From NCBI RefSeq assembly GCF_014646195.1, contig NZ_BMMZ01000007.1:62001-126000 (forward strand): 64,000 nt of DNA, written 5' to 3'. Position 1 is the stretch's first letter. The number at the start of each line of letters is the position of its first letter. The notes under the pieces are model-generated. The model searched no databases and was not told where the DNA came from. It worked only from the letters and a program-made list of their open reading frames with translations. The stretch is from Microlunatus endophyticus. Its GTDB lineage: Bacteria; Actinomycetota; Actinomycetes; Propionibacteriales; Propionibacteriaceae. Both the position numbers and the translations under genes were made by a program. Shown here one piece after another: positions 1 through 8,319 of this stretch.

Positions 1-1367
1 GCGAAGAAGTCGAGGACGACGGCGTCCTTCGCCCCACCAGTGACGAGACGGAGCCAACGCGCAAGGACGCGGCGGTCCTTAGGGTTCTCGAATACGATCT
101 CGCCCATGAGATTGCGCATGTCGGTGCTCGCGGCCTTGCGGTCCTGCTCGAACACCGAGATCGCGACCTGGTCACTCGTCTCGTCGAGAAAGATGATGCC
201 GCGCGGGATCGTACTCTCATCCTCACCGAACCAGATTCGGCCCGCGGCGATCCGTCGATCCATCTCGTCCTTCTTGAAGCGCCATCCGGTCTTTGGGAAT
301 GAAACCGGCTTACCCGTCACCGGGTGAAGGACTTCATAAATAGCACCGCCTCGGCCTGGCCATGTGATGTCACGGTACGTGCTCATCGGACGGCCGGTGC
401 CCGGTTGAAGCTGGTCGTAGCGCGCAACCGCATCGGTGATCTCACCAGCAGCCTTCTTGTTCTTCAGCCAAGCCTTCCACTGGTTGGCGGCATCTTCGTC
501 GCTCTTGCGGGCAGTCCATATCGAAGCGGCCTGAGTGAGGGCAGTTTCGAGCCCTACCTTGGGCTCGCGCCATCGCACACCGAGTTCGCTGAGCCGCGTC
601 TCGTTCTTGGCGTAGATCAGCATGTAATCCGCGCCGTTGGAGACATAGCGGGAGTCGTTCTTGCGACCGCCCTGCCAGACGACGTCCGAGATGAAGTTGT
701 CAGCTCCGAAGACCTGATCGAGGAGCACGCGGAGGTTCGCGTGCTCGTGGTCGCCGATTGCGGCGATGATAACGCCGTCTTCGGTCAGCAGCCCACGCGC
801 CAGCTTCAGTCGGGAGTACATCATGCTGAGCCAGTCGGAGTGGAAGCGGCCGTTGGCCTCGGTGTTCGCAACGAGGCGGTCTCCCGTCTCCGACTTCTGG
901 CCCGAGCGGGCGAGATAGTCGGCGCTCGACTCAGCGAAATCGTCCTCGTAGACGTAGTCGTTGCCCGTGTTGTACGGCGGGTCGATATATATGAGCTTGA
1001 TCTTGCCGAGGTAGGGTTCCTGAAGGAGCTTCAGCGCGTCGAGGTTGTCGCCCTCGATGAAGAGGTTCTTGGTGGTGTCGAAGTCGACCGACTCGTCGCG
1101 TACTGGGCGCAAGGTCTTGGCGATCGGAGCGTTGGCGGCGAAGGCGGCGGCACGCTTGCCGGGCCAGTCGAGCTGGTAGCGCTCCTGCGGGCCCTCGACG
1201 ACATGGTCGGAAAGTTCCTGGCGAAGCGCCTCGAAGTCAACCGCGCGGACGGGCTTGCCGTCAGCGTTGAGGGTCTCGGTGACGACCGTCGGGAGCAGCT
1301 CAGCGATCGCGTCGATGTTGCGCTGGGTCAGGTCCGACGAGTGCATCTTGAGCTTGTCCACGGTCAT
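1..1367 (-). CDS. mod: Type III-like adenine-specific DNA methyltransferase (Mod), 3' end cut by window
   Basis: The reading frame runs off the left edge, so 455 N-terminal residues are visible. Residues 129-135 read DPPYNTG, the catalytic DPPY motif of beta-class N6-adenine methyltransferases, followed by the NDYVYEDDF stretch typical of type III Mod proteins. The last visible residues, VLDFFA, are the start of the SAM-binding FxGxG motif, which in this class lies after DPPY, so the window cuts inside that motif. The enzyme should methylate adenines in host DNA. Its ATG at 1367 overlaps the stop of the upstream DUF4391 gene (ATGA, 1364-1367), so the two are translationally coupled. A Res-type helicase/nuclease gene would be expected just beyond the left edge. 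Confidence 0.9.
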   Translation of the reverse strand, partial: MTVDKLKMHSSDLTQRNIDAIAELLPTVVTETLNADGKPVRAVDFEALRQELSDHVVEGPQERYQLDWPGKRAAAFAANAPIAKTLRPVRDESVDFDTTKNLFIEGDNLDALKLLQEPYLGKIKLIYIDPPYNTGNDYVYEDDFAESSADYLARSGQKSETGDRLVANTEANGRFHSDWLSMMYSRLKLARGLLTEDGVIIAAIGDHEHANLRVLLDQVFGADNFISDVVWQGGRKNDSRYVSNGADYMLIYAKNETRLSELGVRWREPKVGLETALTQAASIWTARKSDEDAANQWKAWLKNKKAAGEITDAVARYDQLQPGTGRPMSTYRDITWPGRGGAIYEVLHPVTGKPVSFPKTGWRFKKDEMDRRIAAGRIWFGEDESTIPRGIIFLDETSDQVAISVFEQDRKAASTDMRNLMGEIVFENPKDRRVLARWLRLVTGGAKDAVVLDFF

Positions 1368-2059
1368 TCCTTGTTGCTCGGTACAGGGTCTGTCAGCTCG
1401 GCAAGCACTGCAGTACGTTCCTTGATCTGCCTGCGGAGTTCGATCTTGCGGTTGAGTTGTGGTTCGGTGCGCAGCTTCTTCTCTAAGGCGGCGATCTCGC
1501 GTTGGAGCTTTCGGGCGCGGTCTAGTCTGTCAGTCGCCTCTGACACGGTCTCGCCGACGCGAGTGGCGACCGGCAAGAGTGACTCCAGGAGTGCCTCGTA
1601 CAGGCTCGGCAAGTCCAGTGCCGTCGGCAGTGGCCGGCGGGGCGCGTCGACGGGTTGCCACTCGGTAGTGAAGTAGGTCGCGATGCGCGGCGTCTTGCCG
1701 TCCAGCGTCTTCTGCGCCGCGGACATGCGAACGCGTTCGGTGCTGGCGACCTCGAAGAGGATCGGGAAGTGCACGGTCTTGTCGATGGCGGCGAGAACCT
1801 CGTCGGAGACGTCCGCGCCCTTGGTCTCGATAGTGAAGACCTGGATCTCGGGCACGGTGGTCGTGCCGCGCAGTCGGATGGTGTCGTCGGCGAGCTTGTA
1901 GGCCCAGGTGATGCGCTGGATGTCGTCCACGAACCTCTCGCGCAGCGCAGTGCGCACGTTGCTGTGCTCGTAGAACTTGGTCTTGGGCACGGCGCGGCCG
2001 AACGCGGCGTTCCGGGGCCAGCGGTAGAGGACGGGCGTGGTTTGGACGGGCTCAACCAC
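1364..2059 (-). CDS. DUF4391 domain protein of a restriction-modification-like operon
   Basis: A 231-residue protein matching my recollection of DUF4391, a family of unknown biochemistry found between an SNF2-type helicase and a Mod methyltransferase. The N-terminal two thirds are mixed alpha/beta (FTIETKG, HFPILFEV, RIATYFTTEW). The last 70 residues are strongly charged and probably form a coiled coil (LDRARKLQREIAALEKKL). The GTG start at 2059 lies inside the 3' end of the helicase gene (8-base overlap), and its stop overlaps the mod start. This argues for coupled expression and a shared complex. Function is inferred from context only. Confidence 0.75.
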   Translation of the reverse strand: MVEPVQTTPVLYRWPRNAAFGRAVPKTKFYEHSNVRTALRERFVDDIQRITWAYKLADDTIRLRGTTTVPEIQVFTIETKGADVSDEVLAAIDKTVHFPILFEVASTERVRMSAAQKTLDGKTPRIATYFTTEWQPVDAPRRPLPTALDLPSLYEALLESLLPVATRVGETVSEATDRLDRARKLQREIAALEKKLRTEPQLNRKIELRRQIKERTAVLAELTDPVPSNKE

Positions 2060-5000
2060 CGGGCACCTCCTCCTCGACGATGGCGAGGAAGGCGATCAGC
2101 TCGAAGTCGTCGAGCCCGGCGATGGTCTGCACAAGCGCAGTGGTGTGGCCGGGGCTGAAGAGGCTGTCGACGTCGCGTTCCTCGTTGACGTCGATCATGG
2201 AGCGGATCGCGTCGGTGAGCAGGCGGCTGTACTTGCCCATGTCCGCGCCGTCACGCGTGGCGGCGTTGAAGACGCGGCACACCTCCCAAGCCGGCTCGTC
2301 ACGGTTGCGGCATCCCGCGCGGATCAGGTCGAGCAGATGCTTGACCTCCGTGTGGTCGGCGAGCACCTGACCCCCATCGTCAAGGTAGACGAGGTAGTAC
2401 GGGTGCAGGCGGTTGCCCCGGTTGAGGTGCTCGTCGGCGTTGATGTTGCGCAGCACAAATAGAGCGCCGGGCCTGAGCCCCTTGTCGAGGTCGGCGGGCA
2501 CGACAGCGTGCAGGCCCTTGGGAGTGCCGGCCAGATCGCCGTATTCCTTGATGTAGCCGAGCAGGTCCATGCGGAAGTCGTTCAGGCCGAGGTCGGTGAT
2601 CGAGACGCCGGCGCGGACGTCCTCGAGCTCAATTACTTCGTCTTGGAGCTTGCGCAGCTGTTCCTTGCGGAATGCAGCGTCACCGGCGTCTGGATCGAGG
2701 ATGTTGTCGTCGCCGGTGCCGCCGAGGTTCGCGGCAACCATGCGGTTCTCGACCCTTTCCTTCAGGTTGATGTACTCGTCTAGGGAGATGTCGGGCCAGA
2801 AGTTGACAAGCTGAATGCGATCGTTGGTCGAGCCGATCCGGTCGATGCGACCGAACCGCTGGATGATTCGGACCGGGTTCCAGTGGATGTCGTAGTTGAC
2901 GAGATAGTCGCAGTCCTGGAGGTTCTGGCCCTCGCTGATGCAGTCGGTGCCGATCAGCACGTCGATCTCCGACGACTCTTTCGGCATGACGAGATGGCGC
3001 TGCTTCGAGCGGGGCGAGAACAGCGTGAGCGTCTGCTGGAAGCCGTATCCTTTACCGACCGTGGTGGACGGGTTGCCCTGGCCGGTGACGAGCGCGCTGT
3101 GGTAGCCGTGCTGCTTGAGCCCTGGTGCGAGATTTGTATAGAGGTATTCGGCGGTATCAGCGAACGCAGAGAAGATCAGCACCTTGCGGTTGCCTGGGTT
3201 CAGAGGATGCTGCAGTTTGCCCGCTATCAGGTCCCGCAGCGCGCGCAGCTTCGAGTCGTGTTCGGGGCTGATGCCGCTGATCGAGGCGAGCAGCTGCTGG
3301 ATGACCTTGCCGTCATTGACGAGGTCCCGGTTCCACGACTCGACGTCCATGTCGGCCAGGTCAATCTGCGTCTTCCGTCCGACCGTGCCGCTGGTGGGAA
3401 ACTCAAAGTCGTCGTCTTCAGCGTCCATGTCGGCGAAGGCAGAGACGATGTCGGCGATCTTCGCGGCGTGGTTGTCGACGGCTTCGATCGCCTCGGCGAC
3501 CGTGAGTTCTAGGCGAGTGAGGGTGAGGCGGAATGCCTCGACGCTGGACTCGAGGCGCTTGAGTAGGTTCACGGTCATGAGCTTGCGGATGCCTTGCTCG
3601 CGGCTGGCTGCGCCGAGGTTGGCTGTCTCGCCGCCCATGTAGTTCTGTCCCGAGCCAGCTCCGTACAGCTGTTCGTACTTGTCGCGGCGACTCGGGAAGA
3701 CGTACGCCAGAGGGGTGTAAACCGCCAGCGTCAGAAGCTGGAGCTGGTCGAAGATTTCGTTGAACGTAGGTGCGCCCGTCAGGTCGGTCAGTGGCGGTCG
3801 CAACGAGGCCGGCTTGAGCCGTTCTGGGAACGCGCCGATGTCGGCGGTGTCGTAGAACGCTTGGATGTGCTTGCGCGAGCGGGCGATGGTCACCGCATCG
3901 AGCAGCTCGAAGAAGTCGAAGTCCAGTCGGGCCAAGATTGCGTCAGTCGTGCGGTCCTCAGGTGGCAGGTCGCTCCACTCGTTGAACACACGCTGCGCCT
4001 GCCGGAACACCTCTTCGATGGAGGTCTGGATGTTCAGCTTCGCCGCGAGCTGCGTCGAGTCGCCCTCATAGGCGAGGGCGAGCTGGTTGCGCAGGTCGTT
4101 GAACCGGTTGTTCACCGGCGTCGCCGAGAGCATGAGGACCTTGGTCTTCACGCCCTCGCGGATGACCTTGCGCATGAGTCGCTGGTAGCGGGTCTCGCGC
4201 TCCTGGACGTAGTCGGCGTTGCGGAAGTTGTGAGACTCGTCGATCACAACCAGGTCGTAGTTGCCCCAATTGATCAGGTCCAGTCGCTTGCCCAGCGACT
4301 CGCCGCGGTCACGTGAGAGATCGGTGTGCGCGAGCACGTCGTAGTTGAAGCGGTCCTTGGCGAAGATGTTCGTCGTGTAGTTGCTGTTGTAGTTGGTCCA
4401 GTTGTCGGCGAGCTTCTTCGGCGCCAGCACGAGCATCGTCTTGTTGCGCAGCTCGTAGTACTTGATCACCGCCAGCGCCGTGAACGTCTTTCCCAGGCCC
4501 ACACTGTCGGCCAAGATGCAGCCGTTGTACGTCTCCAGCTTGTTGATCACGCCGGTCGCGGCGTCTTTCTGGAAGTTGTAGAGCGCCTTCCAGACCTCTG
4601 TGTCCTGATAGCCGGTCAGGTCGTTGGGCAGGACGTCCTCGCTGATGTCGTCGAGGAACTCGTTGAAGAGGTTGTAGAGGATCAGGAAATAGACTCGCTG
4701 CGGCGAATTCTCCGCGTACACGCTGGCGATGTGGTCACGCACCACCTCGGTCACGTCATCGAGTTGATCGGGGTTATGCCATATCTGGTCGAAGAGTTGC
4801 ATGTATTGCTGCGTGAACGGCGCATCGTCGATCTTGTGCACCATGTTCGACACCGCAGGCCCCCGCTCATACCCGAGGTCAGCAGTGGTGAAGCCCTGAA
4901 GTGGCGCATATGCGGCCGTGTCGTCGACCACGGCGAACGACTGCATGGGTGCGCCGGTGCGGTTCGAGCGGAAGGTGACCTTCTGGCGCACCCACTCCGC

Positions 5001-5327
5001 GCACTCACGGGCGATGGCTCGCTGAGTCAGCTTGTTGCGGAGTCGGATCTCGAACTCGGTGCCGTAGAGCGCTGCATCTCGGCTCATGTCTCTCGGAATG
5101 TAGAACTGCCGCCGCTCTGAGGCTGGCTTGTCGGTTGCGCTAGACGTCGTGAACGATGGCGCGGTGAATATGAACTCCAGCTCCTTGATCGACTCGAGCT
5201 CATCTTGGAGCGCCTCGAATGCGAAGATCGAGAAGGTGCTTGCCGCGATACGCAGCCTGGAACCCGGCTTGATCGAATCTCGCAGGTCATCGCCAAGTAG
5301 CTGATTCAGATTATCGATGATGCGCAC
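2052..5327 (-). CDS. SNF2/DEAH-type helicase with PLD-like N-terminal region (restriction-modification-associated)
   Basis: A 1091-residue superfamily 2 helicase. Walker A is GLGKT at about residues 276-280, motif II is DESH at about 361, motif III is LSATPVNN. The C-terminal RecA lobe carries IGTDCISEGQNLQ and QRFGRIDRIG (about 822). The roughly 170 N-terminal residues resemble the PLD-like domain seen in related proteins (RLRIAASTFSIFAFEAL), but I see no HxK catalytic motif where one would expect it (MQSFAVVDD), so nuclease activity is doubtful. The start is GTG at 5327. It is the first gene of the helicase - DUF4391 - mod operon and probably translocates on DNA during discrimination of foreign DNA. 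Base composition looks less GC-rich than the rest of the window. Confidence 0.85.
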   Translation of the reverse strand: MRIIDNLNQLLGDDLRDSIKPGSRLRIAASTFSIFAFEALQDELESIKELEFIFTAPSFTTSSATDKPASERRQFYIPRDMSRDAALYGTEFEIRLRNKLTQRAIARECAEWVRQKVTFRSNRTGAPMQSFAVVDDTAAYAPLQGFTTADLGYERGPAVSNMVHKIDDAPFTQQYMQLFDQIWHNPDQLDDVTEVVRDHIASVYAENSPQRVYFLILYNLFNEFLDDISEDVLPNDLTGYQDTEVWKALYNFQKDAATGVINKLETYNGCILADSVGLGKTFTALAVIKYYELRNKTMLVLAPKKLADNWTNYNSNYTTNIFAKDRFNYDVLAHTDLSRDRGESLGKRLDLINWGNYDLVVIDESHNFRNADYVQERETRYQRLMRKVIREGVKTKVLMLSATPVNNRFNDLRNQLALAYEGDSTQLAAKLNIQTSIEEVFRQAQRVFNEWSDLPPEDRTTDAILARLDFDFFELLDAVTIARSRKHIQAFYDTADIGAFPERLKPASLRPPLTDLTGAPTFNEIFDQLQLLTLAVYTPLAYVFPSRRDKYEQLYGAGSGQNYMGGETANLGAASREQGIRKLMTVNLLKRLESSVEAFRLTLTRLELTVAEAIEAVDNHAAKIADIVSAFADMDAEDDDFEFPTSGTVGRKTQIDLADMDVESWNRDLVNDGKVIQQLLASISGISPEHDSKLRALRDLIAGKLQHPLNPGNRKVLIFSAFADTAEYLYTNLAPGLKQHGYHSALVTGQGNPSTTVGKGYGFQQTLTLFSPRSKQRHLVMPKESSEIDVLIGTDCISEGQNLQDCDYLVNYDIHWNPVRIIQRFGRIDRIGSTNDRIQLVNFWPDISLDEYINLKERVENRMVAANLGGTGDDNILDPDAGDAAFRKEQLRKLQDEVIELEDVRAGVSITDLGLNDFRMDLLGYIKEYGDLAGTPKGLHAVVPADLDKGLRPGALFVLRNINADEHLNRGNRLHPYYLVYLDDGGQVLADHTEVKHLLDLIRAGCRNRDEPAWEVCRVFNAATRDGADMGKYSRLLTDAIRSMIDVNEERDVDSLFSPGHTTALVQTIAGLDDFELIAFLAIVEEEVPGG

Positions 5328-5692
5328 TCAGTCAACACCATCTGTCGATCCGACGTTGGAGCAGCAGCGCCGGCGGTTACCAAATCTCGGGGGTAGGTGA
5401 ATGTTCTTTGTCGCGACTCGATGCGAGGGCATCATCCGAGCATCCAGGTGGGATTCGGCGCCATCCGTTTGTCCGTCGAGTCCTGAGCGCGTCCGCACAT
5501 CGCTCACCTTATAGTCGCCCGAAGCATTGCGCTGCCAGTTCGGGTTAGAAACCAACATGCGGAGCATTTGCCGCGGTCGCCGCGTTGTCTCCCATCTCGA
5601 ACGCACACGGTTCATCGGCGGATCGAGGCTAAGCCGTTTGCCTGTGACTGGGATAACGTGGCGACAGTTGCTCGCTCCCAGGTGAAGGTCTG
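5328..5692. other. Divergent intergenic region of the defence island
   Basis: A 365-base gap between the divergent helicase and GmrSD-like genes must hold both promoters. A 95-codon minus-strand frame (5328-5615) ends directly at the helicase start, but it is arginine-rich, lacks recognisable motifs and is not called. A purine-rich ribosome binding site (AGGTGAAGG) precedes the ATG at 5693. Confidence 0.5.
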
Positions 5693-8152
5693 ATGGAAAC
5701 CAACGTCCGCACGCCCCTCGCGATCTTCAATCTGCCTCAGCATCTCGTAGTCCCGCTGTTTCAGCGTCCGTATGTGTGGGACGAGGAGGAGCAGTGGTTG
5801 CCTTTGTGGCAGGACATCGCGCGGATGGCCAACCTCCGTCTCACAAACCCGTGGGCGAACGGGGCGCACTTCCTCGGCGCCGTGGTGCTCCAGGCGTACG
5901 ACGGCGTGACAGGTGCGGTGCCCGCCTGGAACGTGATTGACGGTCAACAGCGCCTAACGACGCTTCAGATCGTCCTCGACGCCGTCGCCGCCGCCTTCAC
6001 CGAGTCGGGGATCGCAACGCTGGCCGCGCAGCTTCAGTCGCTGACTCACAACGATCCGAACTTCGTCCCTGATGAGGCTGAGCGCCTCAAGATCCGGCAC
6101 ACGAACCGCGATCGCGCGGCATTCGACGAGGTGATGAACGCCGACCTTCCCGTGGATCACTCGACCCTCAAGCACGGGTCCTCGAAGATCGCGCGAGCCC
6201 ATCAGTTCTTCCTCGAACAAGTGCGTTCATGGCTGACCACCGAGGTGGACGAGGGCGATGTTGCCGCCGTTGCCCAACGCGCCGACGCTCTCGCGAACGT
6301 GCTCAAGGAGGGCTTGCAGCTCGTCGTCATCGACCTGAAAGCCACGGAGAACTCGCAGGAGATATTTGAAACTCTCAACGCGCGCGGCACACCTCTAACA
6401 GCGGCGGACCTCATCAAGAACTTCGTCTTCCAGCGCCTCGACGCTGAGGGTGCGGACACGCAGCGCGTGTACGAGCAGGACTGGCCATTCGAGAAGCGGT
6501 TCTGGGAGACCGAGATCTCGGTCGGTCGCCTGTTCATGTCGCGGTCATCGCTCTTCCTGAACCAGTGGCTCGGGTCGCGGATGGGCGAAGAGATCTCGAC
6601 CAAGCAGACGTTCACGCTCTTCAAGTACTACGTCGAGCAGCGTTCGCAGCAGAAGATGAGCGAGCTGCTCGCGACCATCAAGGTGCAAGCAGACCAATAC
6701 GAGCAATGGACGCTGGCCGCGGAGGACCCTGAACGCGCGCTGCCTGCAGTCGAGATGTGCGTCTACCGGATGAAGGCCGCCGGCATCGAGCTGCTCAAGC
6801 CGCTCCTTATCTGGCTCCACGAGCCCGGCCGCGACCTGCCACAGGCAGCCATCGACGGGGTCGTGGCCGCCGCTGAGAGTTGGGTCATGCGGCGTCTGAT
6901 CCTCCGGCTGCCGCTCTCTGCGCTTGGAGCGACTGTCGCCAACCTGATCCGCGTGCATTCCGCGACGCCACCTGACCAACTTGCTGGCGCAGTCACCGAG
7001 TACCTCTCCCGCCAGCGCGTGTCATCAACCTACTGGCCGGGCGACCTAGAGATCCGTCGCTCCTTGCAGACGGAGGCCGCGTACAGGCGCTTCTCACGCA
7101 GCCGCCTGCGGATGTTTCTCGAAGCGGTCGAGAACGATCGCCGTGCCACATTCGACGCTGGGCCGGTGCCGAGACGGAACTACCCGATCGAACATCTGCT
7201 CCCCCAGAAATGGCAGACGCACTGGCCCGTCGACGGCCTCAAGGCAGAGATCGAACGGAACGATCACGTCCACAGACTCGGCAATCTCACACTCCTCACC
7301 GAGTCACTCAACTCCTCGGTGTCCAACGGCCCGTGGCTTGGTGACAAGGGGAAGCGGGCCAAACTCGCCAAATACGACGTCCTACTGATGAATCGAGACA
7401 TCCGCGAAACCTCGCCCCACGGATGGAACGAGGATCTCATCGACAGCCGCACTGACCACCTCATCGATGCACTCCTGCGTACGTGGCCTGTGCCAGACGG
7501 ACACATCGGCCAGGTCGACGACGCAAAACCCGAGGAAGAGGCCTGGGTCGAACTCAAGCACCTCGTCGCCGCGGGACTGATCGCACCGGGAACCGTCCTT
7601 CAAGCGCGAGGCAAGTGGGCAGGAACGAGCGCTGCTGTCACAGCAGACGGCGACCTTGTGATCGACGAAAGGACTTTTTCCACCCCGTCGAGCGCCGCCA
7701 AGCATGTGCGCGGAGGGATGACGAACGGCTGGACCTTCTGGAGCTTGCCCGACGGCCGGCGACTCGCCGATGTCCGTGAAGCCTTTCGCGGACATCGTCC
7801 ATCCGACGACTCGCTCAAACGCTGGGATCCACAGGCCGACGCGGAGGTTGCTGCCGAGTTCTGGGGCCAGTTGAGCGATCCGGCAAAGAAGCTCTTCTCG
7901 CTTCTCGCCGAGTCATCGCCCCACCCGCTAACGGCACCCGAGCTTGGAGCGGCGCTGAAGATGGATGCGCGCGGCATCGCCGGCACGCTCGCGTGGCCGG
8001 GGCGATTCGCAGGGAACCTCGGCCACCACCTGCCGTCACGATGGATCGACGGGAGCCCTGTTCGGTACTGGATGGACGAGTCAGCAGCGGAGCTCTTCAC
8101 CGAGGTGATTGAAAACGCCGAGAGCGCCGCGGTAAGCGGCAAGGGCGAGTAG
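5693..8152 (+). CDS. GmrSD-like type IV restriction protein (DUF262-DUF1524) fused to RAMA and a C-terminal domain
   Basis: An 819-residue single-chain GmrSD homologue. The N-terminal DUF262 part has FQRPYVWDEEEQW and the IDGQQRLTT motif (about 82-90) that binds and hydrolyses nucleotide in this family. The DUF1524 HNH-type nuclease part carries IEHLLPQ (about 498) and HRLGNLTLLTESLN with the conserved His and Asn. Residues about 617-700 look like a RAMA domain (AAGLIAPGTVL, FSTPSSAAKHVRGGMTNGW), a domain linked to modified-DNA systems. A final region of about 100 residues (FWGQLSDPAKKLFSLLAE onward) looks like a winged-helix DUF6416-type domain. Such proteins cut DNA with modified bases. It is divergent from the helicase operon and has a strong ribosome binding site. 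Confidence 0.88.
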   Translation: METNVRTPLAIFNLPQHLVVPLFQRPYVWDEEEQWLPLWQDIARMANLRLTNPWANGAHFLGAVVLQAYDGVTGAVPAWNVIDGQQRLTTLQIVLDAVAAAFTESGIATLAAQLQSLTHNDPNFVPDEAERLKIRHTNRDRAAFDEVMNADLPVDHSTLKHGSSKIARAHQFFLEQVRSWLTTEVDEGDVAAVAQRADALANVLKEGLQLVVIDLKATENSQEIFETLNARGTPLTAADLIKNFVFQRLDAEGADTQRVYEQDWPFEKRFWETEISVGRLFMSRSSLFLNQWLGSRMGEEISTKQTFTLFKYYVEQRSQQKMSELLATIKVQADQYEQWTLAAEDPERALPAVEMCVYRMKAAGIELLKPLLIWLHEPGRDLPQAAIDGVVAAAESWVMRRLILRLPLSALGATVANLIRVHSATPPDQLAGAVTEYLSRQRVSSTYWPGDLEIRRSLQTEAAYRRFSRSRLRMFLEAVENDRRATFDAGPVPRRNYPIEHLLPQKWQTHWPVDGLKAEIERNDHVHRLGNLTLLTESLNSSVSNGPWLGDKGKRAKLAKYDVLLMNRDIRETSPHGWNEDLIDSRTDHLIDALLRTWPVPDGHIGQVDDAKPEEEAWVELKHLVAAGLIAPGTVLQARGKWAGTSAAVTADGDLVIDERTFSTPSSAAKHVRGGMTNGWTFWSLPDGRRLADVREAFRGHRPSDDSLKRWDPQADAEVAAEFWGQLSDPAKKLFSLLAESSPHPLTAPELGAALKMDARGIAGTLAWPGRFAGNLGHHLPSRWIDGSPVRYWMDESAAELFTEVIENAESAAVSGKGE

Positions 8153-8180
8153 TTGGCATCGCCCGTATCGCGACGCCGAG

Positions 8181-8253
8181 TGGAGCATAGGAGACTCGAA
8201 CTCCTGACTTCGACCTTGCAAAGGTCGCACTCTACCAACTGAGTTAATGCCCC
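8181..8253 (-). tRNA. tRNA-Ala (anticodon UGC)
   Basis: A full cloverleaf can be folded. The acceptor stem pairs GGGGCAT with ATGCTCC and contains the G3:U70 wobble pair that identifies alanine tRNAs. The anticodon stem CGACC/GGTCG closes the loop TTTGCAA, giving anticodon TGC. The T arm is AGGAG-TTCGAGT-CTCCT and the discriminator is A73. CCA is not encoded. The 3' end points toward the defence island (lower coordinates), so this gene is a candidate attachment site. Confidence 0.97.
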
Positions 8254-8319
8254 TCGGAGTCTGAAGGATACGGCACTGGGATGATGCTGGACAAAGTGAA
8301 AGCTCGACGAGGAGTCGCC

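Noticed and set aside
324..1676. 450-codon open frame on the plus strand
   Set aside because: Antisense to mod; the minus strand carries DPPYNTG and family-level sequence, the plus frame has no motifs.
5328..5615. 95-codon minus-strand frame before the helicase
   Set aside because: Arginine-rich, no motif, no ribosome binding site, and it occupies the expected promoter region of a divergent pair.
1..8253. Second copy of the tRNA-Ala 3' end inside the window
   Set aside because: I looked along the island and saw none; if it exists it must lie beyond position 1.
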